Part shown: one piece after another, positions 35,542-44,528 of the stretch
Layout of the letters: each line of letters begins with the position of its first letter
Position numbering within the stretch: the first letter of the stretch is position 1
NCBI RefSeq assembly: GCF_003332885.2
Contig: NZ_QOWJ01000002.1
Location: 248,001-312,000, forward strand
Length of the DNA: 64,000 nucleotides
Reading direction: 5' to 3'
Source: Paracnuella aquatica
GTDB taxonomy: Bacteria > Bacteroidota > Bacteroidia > Chitinophagales > Chitinophagaceae
Notes under the pieces: generated by a model
The model's database searches: none
What the model was told of the DNA's origin: nothing
Seen by the model: the letters and a program-made list of their open reading frames with translations, nothing else
Made by a program: the position numbers and the translations under genes

Positions 35542-36086
35542 ACCGAGCAGAAATCATATCAAAACTGAATGATCAGGAACTGGAAAAATTTTTCGGATTA
35601 TTTCAACTCTTGAGAAAATCATTTGAAGATGCCATGAGAGAGCAACATGTAAGGTCGCTTCCCTCCATGGATTTGTTTTTTGACAGGTGGGAAAGAGCAA
35701 AAGCGCTGGGGTATGGTGAGGGCACTTCTGTTTATGATAGCTGTTGCATTTTTGGGAATGTAAAAGTTGGAAAAAATACCTGGATAGGGCCATTTACAGT
35801 TTTAGATGGATCTGGAGGGTTAACAATCGGAGATAACTGCAGCATTTCGGCGGGTGTACAAATTTATTCGCATAATAGTGTGCAGTGGGCTGTAAGCGGT
35901 GGTGTGGAAAAATATGAATATGCACCGACAACAATTGGCAGCAATTGTTATGTGGGTCCACATGTGGTTGTGGCTAAAGGCGTGCAAATAGGCGATGGCT
36001 GTATCATTGGGGCTAATAGCTTTGTCAATAAATCTTTTTTGGCAGGAAGTAAAATAGGTGGTTCTCCTGCCAGGTTGCTCAATTAG
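35538..36086 (+). CDS. Left-handed beta-helix acyltransferase
   Basis: 182 residues. A helical N-terminal segment (about 1-55) precedes hexapeptide repeats (GNVKVGKNTWIGPFTVLDG, IGDNCSISAGVQIYSHNSV, IGSNCYVGPHVVVAKGVQIGDG). His in YSHNS is a likely catalytic base. It ends with the GGSPARLL signature of CatB/Maa-type acetyltransferases. It may O- or N-acetylate a residue of the repeat unit; the substrate cannot be told. Starts inside the asnB-like stop (ATGA), so it is translationally coupled. Confidence 0.82.
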   Translation: MNRAEIISKLNDQELEKFFGLFQLLRKSFEDAMREQHVRSLPSMDLFFDRWERAKALGYGEGTSVYDSCCIFGNVKVGKNTWIGPFTVLDGSGGLTIGDNCSISAGVQIYSHNSVQWAVSGGVEKYEYAPTTIGSNCYVGPHVVVAKGVQIGDGCIIGANSFVNKSFLAGSKIGGSPARLLN

Positions 36087-36090
36087 TTTT

Positions 36091-37050
36091 ATGTATCAAA
36101 TAGAAGAACTTTTCGAAAATAATGTGCGGGTAAACGGCAACAAAATCGTTTCGCATAACGAGGAAGACATTGAAGCATCAAACCAGGCACAAACAGAGAA
36201 AATATTTAGTGATAAATGGACTGAAGTTGAGCAATATAGTAATGTCGAGAAGCTTTATGAATTTCAATTTGACTGGTTCTTGAGGCTGTACGGATTCGAT
36301 TCTGAAGAATCATTAAAAAACTATTTGTCCAATAAGAAATTTATCATTGATACGGGCTGTGGGTTGGGCTACAAAGCAGCATGGTTTGCCAAACTGGCAC
36401 CACAGGCTATTGTTATAGGTATCGATATTTCAGAAGCGTTGGATCTTGCTGCAAAAAACTTCTCACATTTATCCAACCTCTACTTTCTAAAGGGCGATAT
36501 AGCTAAAACAGGATTAAAAACACGCAGTATCGACTTTGTAGTATGCGACCAAGTAATCATGCATACAGAAATACCGGAACAAACTTTTGCGCATTTATCC
36601 GATATTACTTCATTAGGTGGTGAGTTTGCGTGTTACGTTTATTCCAAAAAAGCTTTGCCCAGAGAATTGATCGACGATTATTTCCGAAAGGCTACACATG
36701 ACATTAGTAATGACGAAATGTGGAAGTTTTCTGAGCAACTGACGGAATTAGGAAAGCGACTAAGTGAATTGAATATTGAATTTGAATCTCCTGATATTCC
36801 GTTGCTTGGGATTAAAGGAGGTAAGTATGATATCCAACGATTCATCTATTGGAATTTCCTCAAATGTTTTTGGCGGGACGACTGGGGTTTTGACCTTTGT
36901 AAAAGTACCAACTATGATTGGTATGCACCCAGTAATGCCAAACGCTTCAGCAAAGAGGAGTTTTTGAAAATGATTATGGATAACCACATGGATGTAAGTT
37001 TTTTCCATGCAGAGGAAGCTTGTTACTCCGGCCGGTTTCTAAAAAAATAA
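36091..37050 (+). CDS. Class I SAM-dependent methyltransferase
   Basis: 319 residues from ATG 36091, four bases after the preceding stop. The frame is open upstream but overlaps the acyltransferase gene. Motif I is IIDTGCGLGYKAAWFA, then GIDISEA (ribose-binding acid), KGDIAKTGL and DFVVCDQVIMHT. The C-terminal half carries about 130 extra residues rich in aromatic and charged positions, probably the acceptor domain. Methylates a small molecule or sugar, likely a polymer constituent from context. Confidence 0.78.
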   Translation: MYQIEELFENNVRVNGNKIVSHNEEDIEASNQAQTEKIFSDKWTEVEQYSNVEKLYEFQFDWFLRLYGFDSEESLKNYLSNKKFIIDTGCGLGYKAAWFAKLAPQAIVIGIDISEALDLAAKNFSHLSNLYFLKGDIAKTGLKTRSIDFVVCDQVIMHTEIPEQTFAHLSDITSLGGEFACYVYSKKALPRELIDDYFRKATHDISNDEMWKFSEQLTELGKRLSELNIEFESPDIPLLGIKGGKYDIQRFIYWNFLKCFWRDDWGFDLCKSTNYDWYAPSNAKRFSKEEFLKMIMDNHMDVSFFHAEEACYSGRFLKK

Positions 37051-37052
37051 CA

Positions 37053-38246
37053 ATGTCAACTACAGCAACAGCAAAGAAGGATTCCCGTGTGCTTAAAATA
37101 AATGGAAGGCAGATTTGCAGCCGTTGTATATATGATGAGTCTGTACCGGCAATCAGTTTTGACGAAAACGGCGTTTGCAACTACTGCCATATGGTGGATG
37201 GGTTAATCGCTGAATACAAGACCGGAATGCCGGAAGGCGAGCAGAAGATCCAGGAGATCATTGCCAAAATAAAGGCTGACGGGAAAGGAAAGCAGTATGA
37301 TTGTATCATTGGGGTAAGCGGCGGTACCGATTCCTCTTACATGGTGTATTGGGCCATTCAGAACGGCTTGCGTCCGCTGGCAGTTCACTATGACAATACC
37401 TGGAATACGGCCATTGCCACTGAAAACATCCGTAAGGTTCTGGGTAAACTGAATGTTCCGCTCTTTACACATGTAGTAAACAACAAGGAAGCCGACGATA
37501 TCTTTCGGTCTTTTTTCCTGGCCGATGTGCCTGAAATTGAAGCATCTACCGACCTGGCGCTGGCCGAAACAATGTACCGTGCAGCATCAAAGTTTGGTGT
37601 AAAGTATGTCCTTGAAGGGCATTCATTTATTGCAGAAGGCATCTCCCCCCTTGGTAAAAATTATTTCGACGGCAAATACATCCAGTCGATTCATAAGAAG
37701 TTTGGCAAACTGCCAATGAAAACCTATCCATTAATGACCTTTTCGAAGTTCATCAAGTGGACAACGCTCAAGCGTATTCAAAAAATTCGTCCGCTCTGGT
37801 ACATTCAATACAGTAAGGAGGAAGCCAAAGCGTTTCTGGAAAAAGAATTCGGCTGGCAATATTACGGCGGCCATCATTTGGAAAACCGCATGACAGCTTT
37901 CAACCACAGTTACTATTTCCCCACAAAGTTTCATGTGGACTACCGTAACAATTCCTTGGCAGCATCGGTTCGCAGTGGGCAGATGAGCCGTGAAGAAGCC
38001 ATTGATGAATACTACAACAAGCCACCTTACCTGGAGGATGAACTGCTGGCTTATTTTAAAAAGCGGCTCTGCTTTAGCGATGCAGAGTTTGATACCATCA
38101 TGCAGCGACCGCCAAAATACTGGTTTGAGTTTCCCACTTATAAAAAGCGTTTCGAGCTGTTACGCCCATTCTTTTATCTGTTGATGAAATCAAACCTGGT
38201 GCCCCGAAGCTTTTACATGAAATATTGTTTCCCGGTTAAGCAATGA
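37053..38246 (+). CDS. N-acetyl sugar amidotransferase (WbpG-like)
   Basis: 397 residues from ATG 37053, chosen because the upstream extension overlaps the methyltransferase gene. The N-terminal Cys pairs (CSRCIYDESVP and VCNYC) look like a zinc site, and SGGTDSSYMVY is the PP-loop ATP-pyrophosphatase motif that activates the sugar carbonyl. WbpG of Pseudomonas aeruginosa O5 acts with HisH2 and HisF2 to turn an acetamido group of a diacetamido-uronate into an acetamidino group. The next two genes encode exactly those partners, overlapping or 2 bases apart. The diacetamido-uronate genes upstream provide the substrate. Confidence 0.92.
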   Translation: MSTTATAKKDSRVLKINGRQICSRCIYDESVPAISFDENGVCNYCHMVDGLIAEYKTGMPEGEQKIQEIIAKIKADGKGKQYDCIIGVSGGTDSSYMVYWAIQNGLRPLAVHYDNTWNTAIATENIRKVLGKLNVPLFTHVVNNKEADDIFRSFFLADVPEIEASTDLALAETMYRAASKFGVKYVLEGHSFIAEGISPLGKNYFDGKYIQSIHKKFGKLPMKTYPLMTFSKFIKWTTLKRIQKIRPLWYIQYSKEEAKAFLEKEFGWQYYGGHHLENRMTAFNHSYYFPTKFHVDYRNNSLAASVRSGQMSREEAIDEYYNKPPYLEDELLAYFKKRLCFSDAEFDTIMQRPPKYWFEFPTYKKRFELLRPFFYLLMKSNLVPRSFYMKYCFPVKQ

Positions 38247-38851
38247 TAACAATTATAGATTATGGCATGGGTAATCTGGGCTCCATCCAGAACATGTTCA
38301 AACGCATTAAAGTAGCTTCCGAAGTTACCAGTGATCTTAAAAAAATCAGCCAGGCAAAGAAAATCTTATTGCCTGGAGTGGGCGCATTTGATGCCGCTAT
38401 GGAGCGGATTGAAAATGCTGGATTTTTGCCGGTGCTAAATCAAAAAGCACTAGAAGAAAAGATTCCGATACTGGGAATTTGTTTGGGTATGCAATTATTA
38501 ACTAATTCCAGCGAAGAGGGTGTACGGCGTGGCTTGGGATGGATAAACGCTAAAACAATCCGGTTCAAATTGAGCGATGCTAGATTGAAAGTGCCGCACA
38601 TGGGTTGGAACCTGGTGCACACTCAGAATCTAAGCCCACTTATTGATAACCTTCCTGAAGATCCGCGTTTTTATTTTGTGCATTCCTACCACGTACAATG
38701 CATGGACCCTTTCAACGTGCTGACAACTACGCATTACGGAATCAGCTTTCATTCCGTTATTCAACAAAATAATATTTATGGGGCCCAGTTTCATCCCGAA
38801 AAAAGTCACAAGTTCGGAATGAAATTACTTCAAAACTTTGCCCAGTTATAG
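38243..38851 (+). CDS. hisH: HisH-like glutamine amidotransferase of the amidino-sugar system
   Basis: 202 residues, overlapping the WbpG-like gene by 4 bases (ATGA). Class I glutamine amidotransferase with Cys80 in LGICLGMQL and His184/Glu186 in QFHPEKS. It matches the glutaminase subunit HisH of imidazole glycerol phosphate synthase, but its location in a sugar cluster beside WbpG and an altered HisF says it supplies ammonia for sugar amidine formation, not histidine synthesis. Confidence 0.9.
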   Translation: MITIIDYGMGNLGSIQNMFKRIKVASEVTSDLKKISQAKKILLPGVGAFDAAMERIENAGFLPVLNQKALEEKIPILGICLGMQLLTNSSEEGVRRGLGWINAKTIRFKLSDARLKVPHMGWNLVHTQNLSPLIDNLPEDPRFYFVHSYHVQCMDPFNVLTTTHYGISFHSVIQQNNIYGAQFHPEKSHKFGMKLLQNFAQL

Positions 38852-38853
38852 TC

Positions 38854-39615
38854 ATGCTGAAAACAAGAGTTATCCCCTGCCTGCAGTTGATCGGTGAAGG
38901 CCTGGTGAAAACTATAAAGTTCAAGAATCCTTCTTACATTGGCGACCCCATAAATACAGTGAGGATTTTCAATGAGCTTGAAGTAGATGAACTTTGCTTT
39001 TTGGATATTAGAGCATCACAGGAAAATCGACAGCCTCCGTTTGAAATGCTGCAACAAATTGCCAACGAATGCTTTATGCCTTTATCTTATGGTGGCGGAC
39101 TGAAAGATTTTGAAGCTGCAAAAAGAATCATGTCCATTGGCTTTGAAAAGCTGGTGATCAATACCCAGGCATGGAGGCAAACAGATTTGATCACAAAATT
39201 GTCCGGGCATTTCGGGGCGCAGGCAGTTGTAGGTTCTATAGATGTGAAAAAAAATTTCTTAGGAAAGTATCAAGTATACATAAATGATGGCGTAGATAAA
39301 ATCGATATGGATGTTGTGACTTGGGCTAAAAAGTTAGAATCGGCAGGTGCTGGCGAAATTTTGCTTACATCTATGGATAAGGATGGTACCTGGAGCGGAT
39401 TTGATGTAGATCTTACCAAAAAGGTTGCTGACGCCGTTACGGTGCCAGTTATTGCAAACGGAGGCGCTGGTTCCTTGGCGCACATCAGTGAGGTGGTAAA
39501 AAAGGGTAATGCTTCAGCAGTTTGTTTGGGAAGTATGGTGGTGTATCAACAAAAAGGGATGGGCGTATTGGTGAACTTTCCGGATAAGATAAAACTGGCT
39601 TCAGCTTTAGCGTAA
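38854..39615 (+). CDS. hisF: HisF-like protein of the amidino-sugar system, catalytic Asp11 replaced
   Basis: 253 residues, two bases after the HisH-like gene. It is a TIM barrel closely similar to HisF: LCFLDIRASQ, SYGGGLKDFEAAKRI, GAGEILLTSMDKDGTWSG and NGGAGSL. True HisF needs Asp11 (in ACLDVKDG) and Asp130. Here the first is Gln11 (VIPCLQLIGEG), while the Asp of SIDVKK is kept. The barrel and ammonia channel are retained, but cyclase chemistry is unlikely. This fits the HisF2 proteins that conduct ammonia to WbpG. Confidence 0.9.
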   Translation: MLKTRVIPCLQLIGEGLVKTIKFKNPSYIGDPINTVRIFNELEVDELCFLDIRASQENRQPPFEMLQQIANECFMPLSYGGGLKDFEAAKRIMSIGFEKLVINTQAWRQTDLITKLSGHFGAQAVVGSIDVKKNFLGKYQVYINDGVDKIDMDVVTWAKKLESAGAGEILLTSMDKDGTWSGFDVDLTKKVADAVTVPVIANGGAGSLAHISEVVKKGNASAVCLGSMVVYQQKGMGVLVNFPDKIKLASALA

Positions 39616-39620
39616 ATACT

Positions 39621-41144
39621 ATGAGTACTATCTTTTTCATTACTACTTTTTTTTACGCGATCATACTTGTTTTTATATCCACACGGTTATCAAGGATTGG
39701 TAGTGATAATCATTTTTATGTATTTTATATCCAAGCCATAAGAAACAATGGCCATAAAATGATCAAAAGCTTTGATAGCTTTTTAAATAAGTCGGAGCCA
39801 ACAGATCCGCAGTTCTTTTTTTGGCTATTATCCTGGTTTCCTGATTCTGCAATCAAATACGTCGCAGTATTATTAAACAGTACTCTTTCAGTAGCATTAG
39901 GAATAAGTTTTTACGTAGCCTTACGCAGCACTAATTATTCATCATATGCAGATATTATTTACATAGCTTTTCTTTTCACGCCCATATACTTTTTGGGAAG
40001 TAATTCGAGACTATACGGACTTTCAGCAAGAGGATTCGGTCTTTTTTTGTTTTTTCTCCTTTCATGGTCAGTATTCAATCTGGAGTTGTATGGTTTCAAT
40101 GTAGGTTGGTTCGGAATAGCGTTAGTCTGCGGTTTTTTGATCTGGGGAAGTAACCTGTTTGCTCAACAGGCTTTTGTTGGATTTGGTATTTTGCTTTTAA
40201 TACAAGGGTACAATTGGATGGCCATACTATTAATTATTTCTACTCTCCTTTTTCTTATCATTTGTCAGGGTTATGCAGTCCGATTTTTTAAAAATAGATA
40301 CAGGTATCTTCTTATATATAAGAATGTTCTTGCAAAAAAATTATTATTACAAAGTAGGGAAAGCGTGTGGGGTGATTTTATTTATGGATTTTGGAATAAG
40401 AAAGATCGCTCTATAGGAGCCCAGCTATACTACATCCTTGCAAACCCGATTATACAAGCATTAATCTATTTGCCGTTGTTGCCTATCATTTTTATTGAAA
40501 CCGCAACTACACGAGATAGTTTTTACACATCATCATTGTTATCAAGTAGTCAGCTTAAAGTTTTATTAGCATTCATTATAGCGGGAATTGTGTGTTTTAT
40601 AATTACTTCATTTAGAGGAACAAGATTTCTCGGCGAACCTGAAAGATATCTTGAGATCATCAACCCTTTTATTTTATTGGTTGGTTCTAGTGTGTTATTC
40701 AAATGGGGTGGCGAAAGAGCATTAATGATCTATGCAATTATCGTGAGTGCTTTTTCAATTTTCCAACTCCTAATGTTTATAAAAGGAATTTCTAGAGCCT
40801 CAAACAGAGTTTTTTCAGATACCAGTTCAGTTGTAAATGCAATACAACAACATGCTTTAGATAAAGAAGTGCGGCTTTTTTCAAATAACCAAGATTGGAT
40901 GAAATTTTATCTGCCTCATAATTTTAAAATGGTATACTACTACCCAACTCAGGAGAAAATAGCAGACTTTGATTTGGATGAGGTTATGCCAAACTTTACA
41001 ATTATTAAGGATAGTTATATCGAAAGGGTCATGTACTATTATAGTGTAAATTATTGTGTAATTGATAAAAAATATGTTTCTATCCCTATATCAGGTAAGG
41101 TATTATATGAAGATCGAGCTTCACTTTTGATTTACAGGCATTAA
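39621..41144 (+). CDS. Polytopic membrane protein of unknown function, possibly GT-C-like
   Basis: 507 residues, very AT-rich, with about ten membrane helices and a C-terminal soluble segment of about 100 residues. I do not recognise the family. The first loop after helix one has SDNHFYVFYIQAIRNNG, loosely like the acidic D-x-x-x-Y loop of GT-C glycosyltransferases that use polyprenyl-linked sugars. The length, topology and place in the cluster would fit such an enzyme. A second polymerase-like role is an alternative. The function is open. Confidence 0.6.
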   Translation: MSTIFFITTFFYAIILVFISTRLSRIGSDNHFYVFYIQAIRNNGHKMIKSFDSFLNKSEPTDPQFFFWLLSWFPDSAIKYVAVLLNSTLSVALGISFYVALRSTNYSSYADIIYIAFLFTPIYFLGSNSRLYGLSARGFGLFLFFLLSWSVFNLELYGFNVGWFGIALVCGFLIWGSNLFAQQAFVGFGILLLIQGYNWMAILLIISTLLFLIICQGYAVRFFKNRYRYLLIYKNVLAKKLLLQSRESVWGDFIYGFWNKKDRSIGAQLYYILANPIIQALIYLPLLPIIFIETATTRDSFYTSSLLSSSQLKVLLAFIIAGIVCFIITSFRGTRFLGEPERYLEIINPFILLVGSSVLFKWGGERALMIYAIIVSAFSIFQLLMFIKGISRASNRVFSDTSSVVNAIQQHALDKEVRLFSNNQDWMKFYLPHNFKMVYYYPTQEKIADFDLDEVMPNFTIIKDSYIERVMYYYSVNYCVIDKKYVSIPISGKVLYEDRASLLIYRH

Positions 41145-41529
41145 CATTAACTCCTTTCTGTCGTGCAGCAATTCAGCGAAGCGTTGAGTTCAAAAAATAT
41201 GGTAGTAAGATTGCTTTCGTTTGTAATTTTTAAGCCATTATGCAGATAAAGCAATGTTTAGAAGATAATTAGGGACCAGCTTTTATGAAATGATTCAACG
41301 TTATGTGATTTAAAACTCAAACAAGTTAATAAGATGTGTGCAGGCTAATTATAACCAAGCTTGGGAAAAATAGACGGAAGCATTTATAAGTAAGCGGCTC
41401 ATATTGTTATCTTTTTTCAAAAGGAAAAACTGATGCAAGTGACTATAACTAAATTCCACTTTAATTTGGTATGGTTAGGTAGCAACACCATTTACTTATA
41501 AAGTCCTTGAAAACTTCTAAATTGAATTT
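41145..41529. other. 385-base AT-rich gap
   Basis: No gene, repeat arm or clear terminator. It separates the precursor-synthesis genes from the wzx-wzy-glycosyltransferase genes and may hold a second promoter, but no TAnnTTTG with good spacing was found. Confidence 0.5.
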
Positions 41530-43011
41530 ATGATGAGTTGGGTGAGGTCCCTGTTGAAGGATTCACTTGTATATGGTATTGGGTTTGGTGTATCGCGTTT
41601 TTTGCAAATCATCGTTTTACCATTAATTGCGCATGCCTTAAATCTGGCGGAATATGGATACTATTCCAATTTTGTAATTTTTTATAGTATAGCCGGTGGG
41701 GTATTTGTACTTGGGCTGGATAGCTCAGTGGCCAGATTTATATTTGATTCTGAAGATAGAGATTACCACCGAAAACTCTTTTCTGTAAGTTTTTTTTGTC
41801 TTTTACTGGCAAGTGTACTCTTTGCAGGAGCATGTTCGTTTTATCCTGACACGGTGATAAGTTTAATCAACATTCCTCAAAGTTACGCTGCTTCTTTGCC
41901 ATATGTGTTGTTCATTATTCCATGCATAGTGTTGAACAACTTTTTTATGGCATGGTTCAAATGGAAAAAACAGAAATTAAAGTTTCTTACAAATATTATT
42001 GGTACTGTACTTTTTCTTCTTTTGCCACTTGTATTTGCAAAGAGAATCAGCTTCATCTACATCTTTCAAACCATCTTCGTAGGCCAACTTATTGTTGTAA
42101 TTGTTTCAACAGTACTAGCCCGGGACTATATCCGCTTTTTTTTTGACAGCCATCTTCTTGGTGTTTTGTTGAAGTATGGTTTCCCATGGATGCTTGTATA
42201 TGTATTTGGCTTGTCACGAGCTTACATCGACCGATTTTTTTTAACCCATTACCTCAATGACGACTCTTATGGCGTTTATAATTTTTCTATCCGTTTAGCT
42301 ACTTTTTTGGCATTAATAACAACTGCATTTGATATGTCGTTTGGCCCACTGGCATTCAGCATCTGGAAAAAGGAAAACGCTCCTGTTTTCTTTGCTAAAT
42401 TGCAGACTGTTTATACGTTTTTTATTAGTGCATTCGCTTGTTTTATTGTAGTACTATCTCCCTTCATTGTGCAAATTTTAGGTGGAGACAAGTTTAATGG
42501 CGCGGAAAAAATATTACCATTTCTTTTGTTTTCTGCCATACCTCTTAGCTTAATTAATTTTAGTAATCTTGGAATAAACTATGCTAAAAAATCATTTTTA
42601 AGTACCATAACATTAGTTATTGGATTTAGCATTGTCCTATTGTTAAATTTTTTGTTGACACCAAGTTACTTGCAATATGGTGCTGTAAACGCCTCTCTTA
42701 TAGGGCATTTATTCATAATAATTTCCGGGTACTATTTCTCAAAGCGATTTTACAAAATAGATTTTCACTTTGCTAAAGACGGTTCATCTTTCCTTGTTTT
42801 TTTAGGATTGTCACTGCTATTTGTTAAATTCAGTATCAATGAAAACTTATATTTAGATATAATATTAAAGGCTATTATCCTAGTAGTAATTATGCTACTA
42901 ATTGCATCATTAATATTTCCAACAGAAATCAGAAAGTCATTTTCATTTTTATCGAATATTCGTCGAACAAAATTTCGTATTGAGGGGTCGGTTATTTCTG
43001 AAAAGTTGTAG
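41530..43011 (+). CDS. wzx: Wzx-type polysaccharide flippase
   Basis: 493 residues with twelve to fourteen membrane helices, AT-rich. MATE/MOP superfamily. The start DSLVYGIGFGVSRFLQIIVLPLIAHALNLAEYGYYS is typical of O-antigen and exopolysaccharide flippases, which move the undecaprenyl-linked repeat unit across the inner membrane. Two adjacent ATGs (41530 and 41533) can start it. The putative polymerase follows after 118 bases. Confidence 0.88.
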   Translation: MMSWVRSLLKDSLVYGIGFGVSRFLQIIVLPLIAHALNLAEYGYYSNFVIFYSIAGGVFVLGLDSSVARFIFDSEDRDYHRKLFSVSFFCLLLASVLFAGACSFYPDTVISLINIPQSYAASLPYVLFIIPCIVLNNFFMAWFKWKKQKLKFLTNIIGTVLFLLLPLVFAKRISFIYIFQTIFVGQLIVVIVSTVLARDYIRFFFDSHLLGVLLKYGFPWMLVYVFGLSRAYIDRFFLTHYLNDDSYGVYNFSIRLATFLALITTAFDMSFGPLAFSIWKKENAPVFFAKLQTVYTFFISAFACFIVVLSPFIVQILGGDKFNGAEKILPFLLFSAIPLSLINFSNLGINYAKKSFLSTITLVIGFSIVLLLNFLLTPSYLQYGAVNASLIGHLFIIISGYYFSKRFYKIDFHFAKDGSSFLVFLGLSLLFVKFSINENLYLDIILKAIILVVIMLLIASLIFPTEIRKSFSFLSNIRRTKFRIEGSVISEKL

Positions 43012-43129
43012 TTACCCATTTTTTCGGGTGAAAAGGATAGTGAAGCGGGATGCAAAGCAATAGAAGTATAAAAGTGATGGCGGCTGTAACAATAATATTG
43101 GATTTCAGCAGCAGAAGGAAACTAGGGCA

Positions 43130-44455
43130 ATGAGATTTTCTAAAATTACAATGCGAAAAGTACTTCTGTTTCTTGTAACATTTTGGGTTGTCATGTATAG
43201 TAATTCCCGAATGTTGGAAGGGGTAATGAATTATCAAATTGTACATTTATTTCCGATTCCACGTGTAGTCAGGATAGTTGAGCTAGTATTTTTGAATTTT
43301 CTTTTTTTCCTTGCATTTACCACAAGAATGTGCAAAAGGGTGTGGCTAATTAGTATTGGGACTGTTATATACATACTCTTGGCAATTTTCAATTTATTTT
43401 TTAGTGGGAATTTAAGTATAGATGGAGTTCAGGATATATATATAAGAGCAGCGCCTTTTTTATTATTTACGATAGTAGTACAGGGACAAGTTGCGAGTAG
43501 GAATGAAATTATTTTTATTGTAAAATTTTTTAGTATTGTTCTCCTACTTAATATACTTGCATTTCTGTTCTTGCAATTACCTAAGGGGTTTCACGAAGAC
43601 CATTATGCCGGCATATTTGAAGATGCCCATTTATTTTGCAATGTATTATTGATTTTTTCAGCTACGCTTTTTTACGACTATTTGAGAAGCAGAAAGAAAA
43701 TCTTCTTTGCGCTTTCTTTTACATTGCTGTTGATTTCGTTTTTTCCAAGCAATGAAAAAGTCATCGCTCTTACTTTGCTTATTTTCCTGCTTTTATATAT
43801 AGAGAATCTTTTAGGTAGACAAAAAATTCTAGGTAAGATCGGCATCATTCTTTGTATTTTTCTAATAAGCTTCGGAGCGTTTAAGTATATCGAGAACAAA
43901 GATGGGGGTGAATTGTGGGTAAGGGCTCAAGCCATGTATGACATGTTTGGAATCGAAAATATTGGGCCTGTAATTGCTTGGCCAATGGCATTTCATGAAA
44001 TTCAAGAATCTTCTTATTCGTTCTTGTTTGGTTTAGGAGCAGGAGAATATGGCTGGATTGCTGCCAGCAGGAATGTAATGGAGGGAAAAGGTTCGGTTCA
44101 TTCTAAATTATTTGAACTTGAATTTTCGCTTGATAACGTCAATAATGCAGGTTATTTATTTCGAACGAATACATGGAGCTCTTTATTGGCTGAGTATGGT
44201 ATATTAGGTTTCTTAGTTTTTATTTGCGTTTTCTTTTCAATTATACGGGGAGTTTGGCAATTTCAAACACAAGACCGGCTCGAAAGAAACCTTCAATTTG
44301 CATTTTATTTCACCTTGATCATAATAATATATCAGGGATTTTTCACTCCTTATTCTAATTGGAGCGTATCAGTTTTAATGTTCCCAACCATGTATCTGGC
44401 TGCTTATTTTCACCAAAAGCGAAAGTTAACTGAGCGTTCTGTGCAAATTGGTTGA
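43130..44455 (+). CDS. wzy: Wzy-type O-antigen/exopolysaccharide polymerase
   Basis: 441 residues, about eleven membrane helices, with a large periplasmic loop (about 258-345) before the last helices. It has the topology of Wzy/WaaL-type proteins, and ENIGPVIAWPMAFHEIQESSYSFLFGLGAGEYGW resembles the O-antigen ligase domain segment with its Gly-x-Gly turn. Polymerases of this class are poorly conserved, so the call rests on topology and on being next to the flippase. A WaaL-type ligase cannot be excluded. Confidence 0.75.
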   Translation: MRFSKITMRKVLLFLVTFWVVMYSNSRMLEGVMNYQIVHLFPIPRVVRIVELVFLNFLFFLAFTTRMCKRVWLISIGTVIYILLAIFNLFFSGNLSIDGVQDIYIRAAPFLLFTIVVQGQVASRNEIIFIVKFFSIVLLLNILAFLFLQLPKGFHEDHYAGIFEDAHLFCNVLLIFSATLFYDYLRSRKKIFFALSFTLLLISFFPSNEKVIALTLLIFLLLYIENLLGRQKILGKIGIILCIFLISFGAFKYIENKDGGELWVRAQAMYDMFGIENIGPVIAWPMAFHEIQESSYSFLFGLGAGEYGWIAASRNVMEGKGSVHSKLFELEFSLDNVNNAGYLFRTNTWSSLLAEYGILGFLVFICVFFSIIRGVWQFQTQDRLERNLQFAFYFTLIIIIYQGFFTPYSNWSVSVLMFPTMYLAAYFHQKRKLTERSVQIG

Positions 44456-44528
44456 AATTGTAGCAAACTGATTTGTAAAGGACCTTTCGTGTTTACATGT
44501 ACAATAATAAATTATAGAGATCTGCTTT

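Noticed and set aside
38243-39615. Histidine biosynthesis hisH-hisF pair
   Set aside because: No other his genes are adjacent, the genes are coupled to a WbpG-like gene, and HisF lacks Asp11, so a sugar amidination role fits better.
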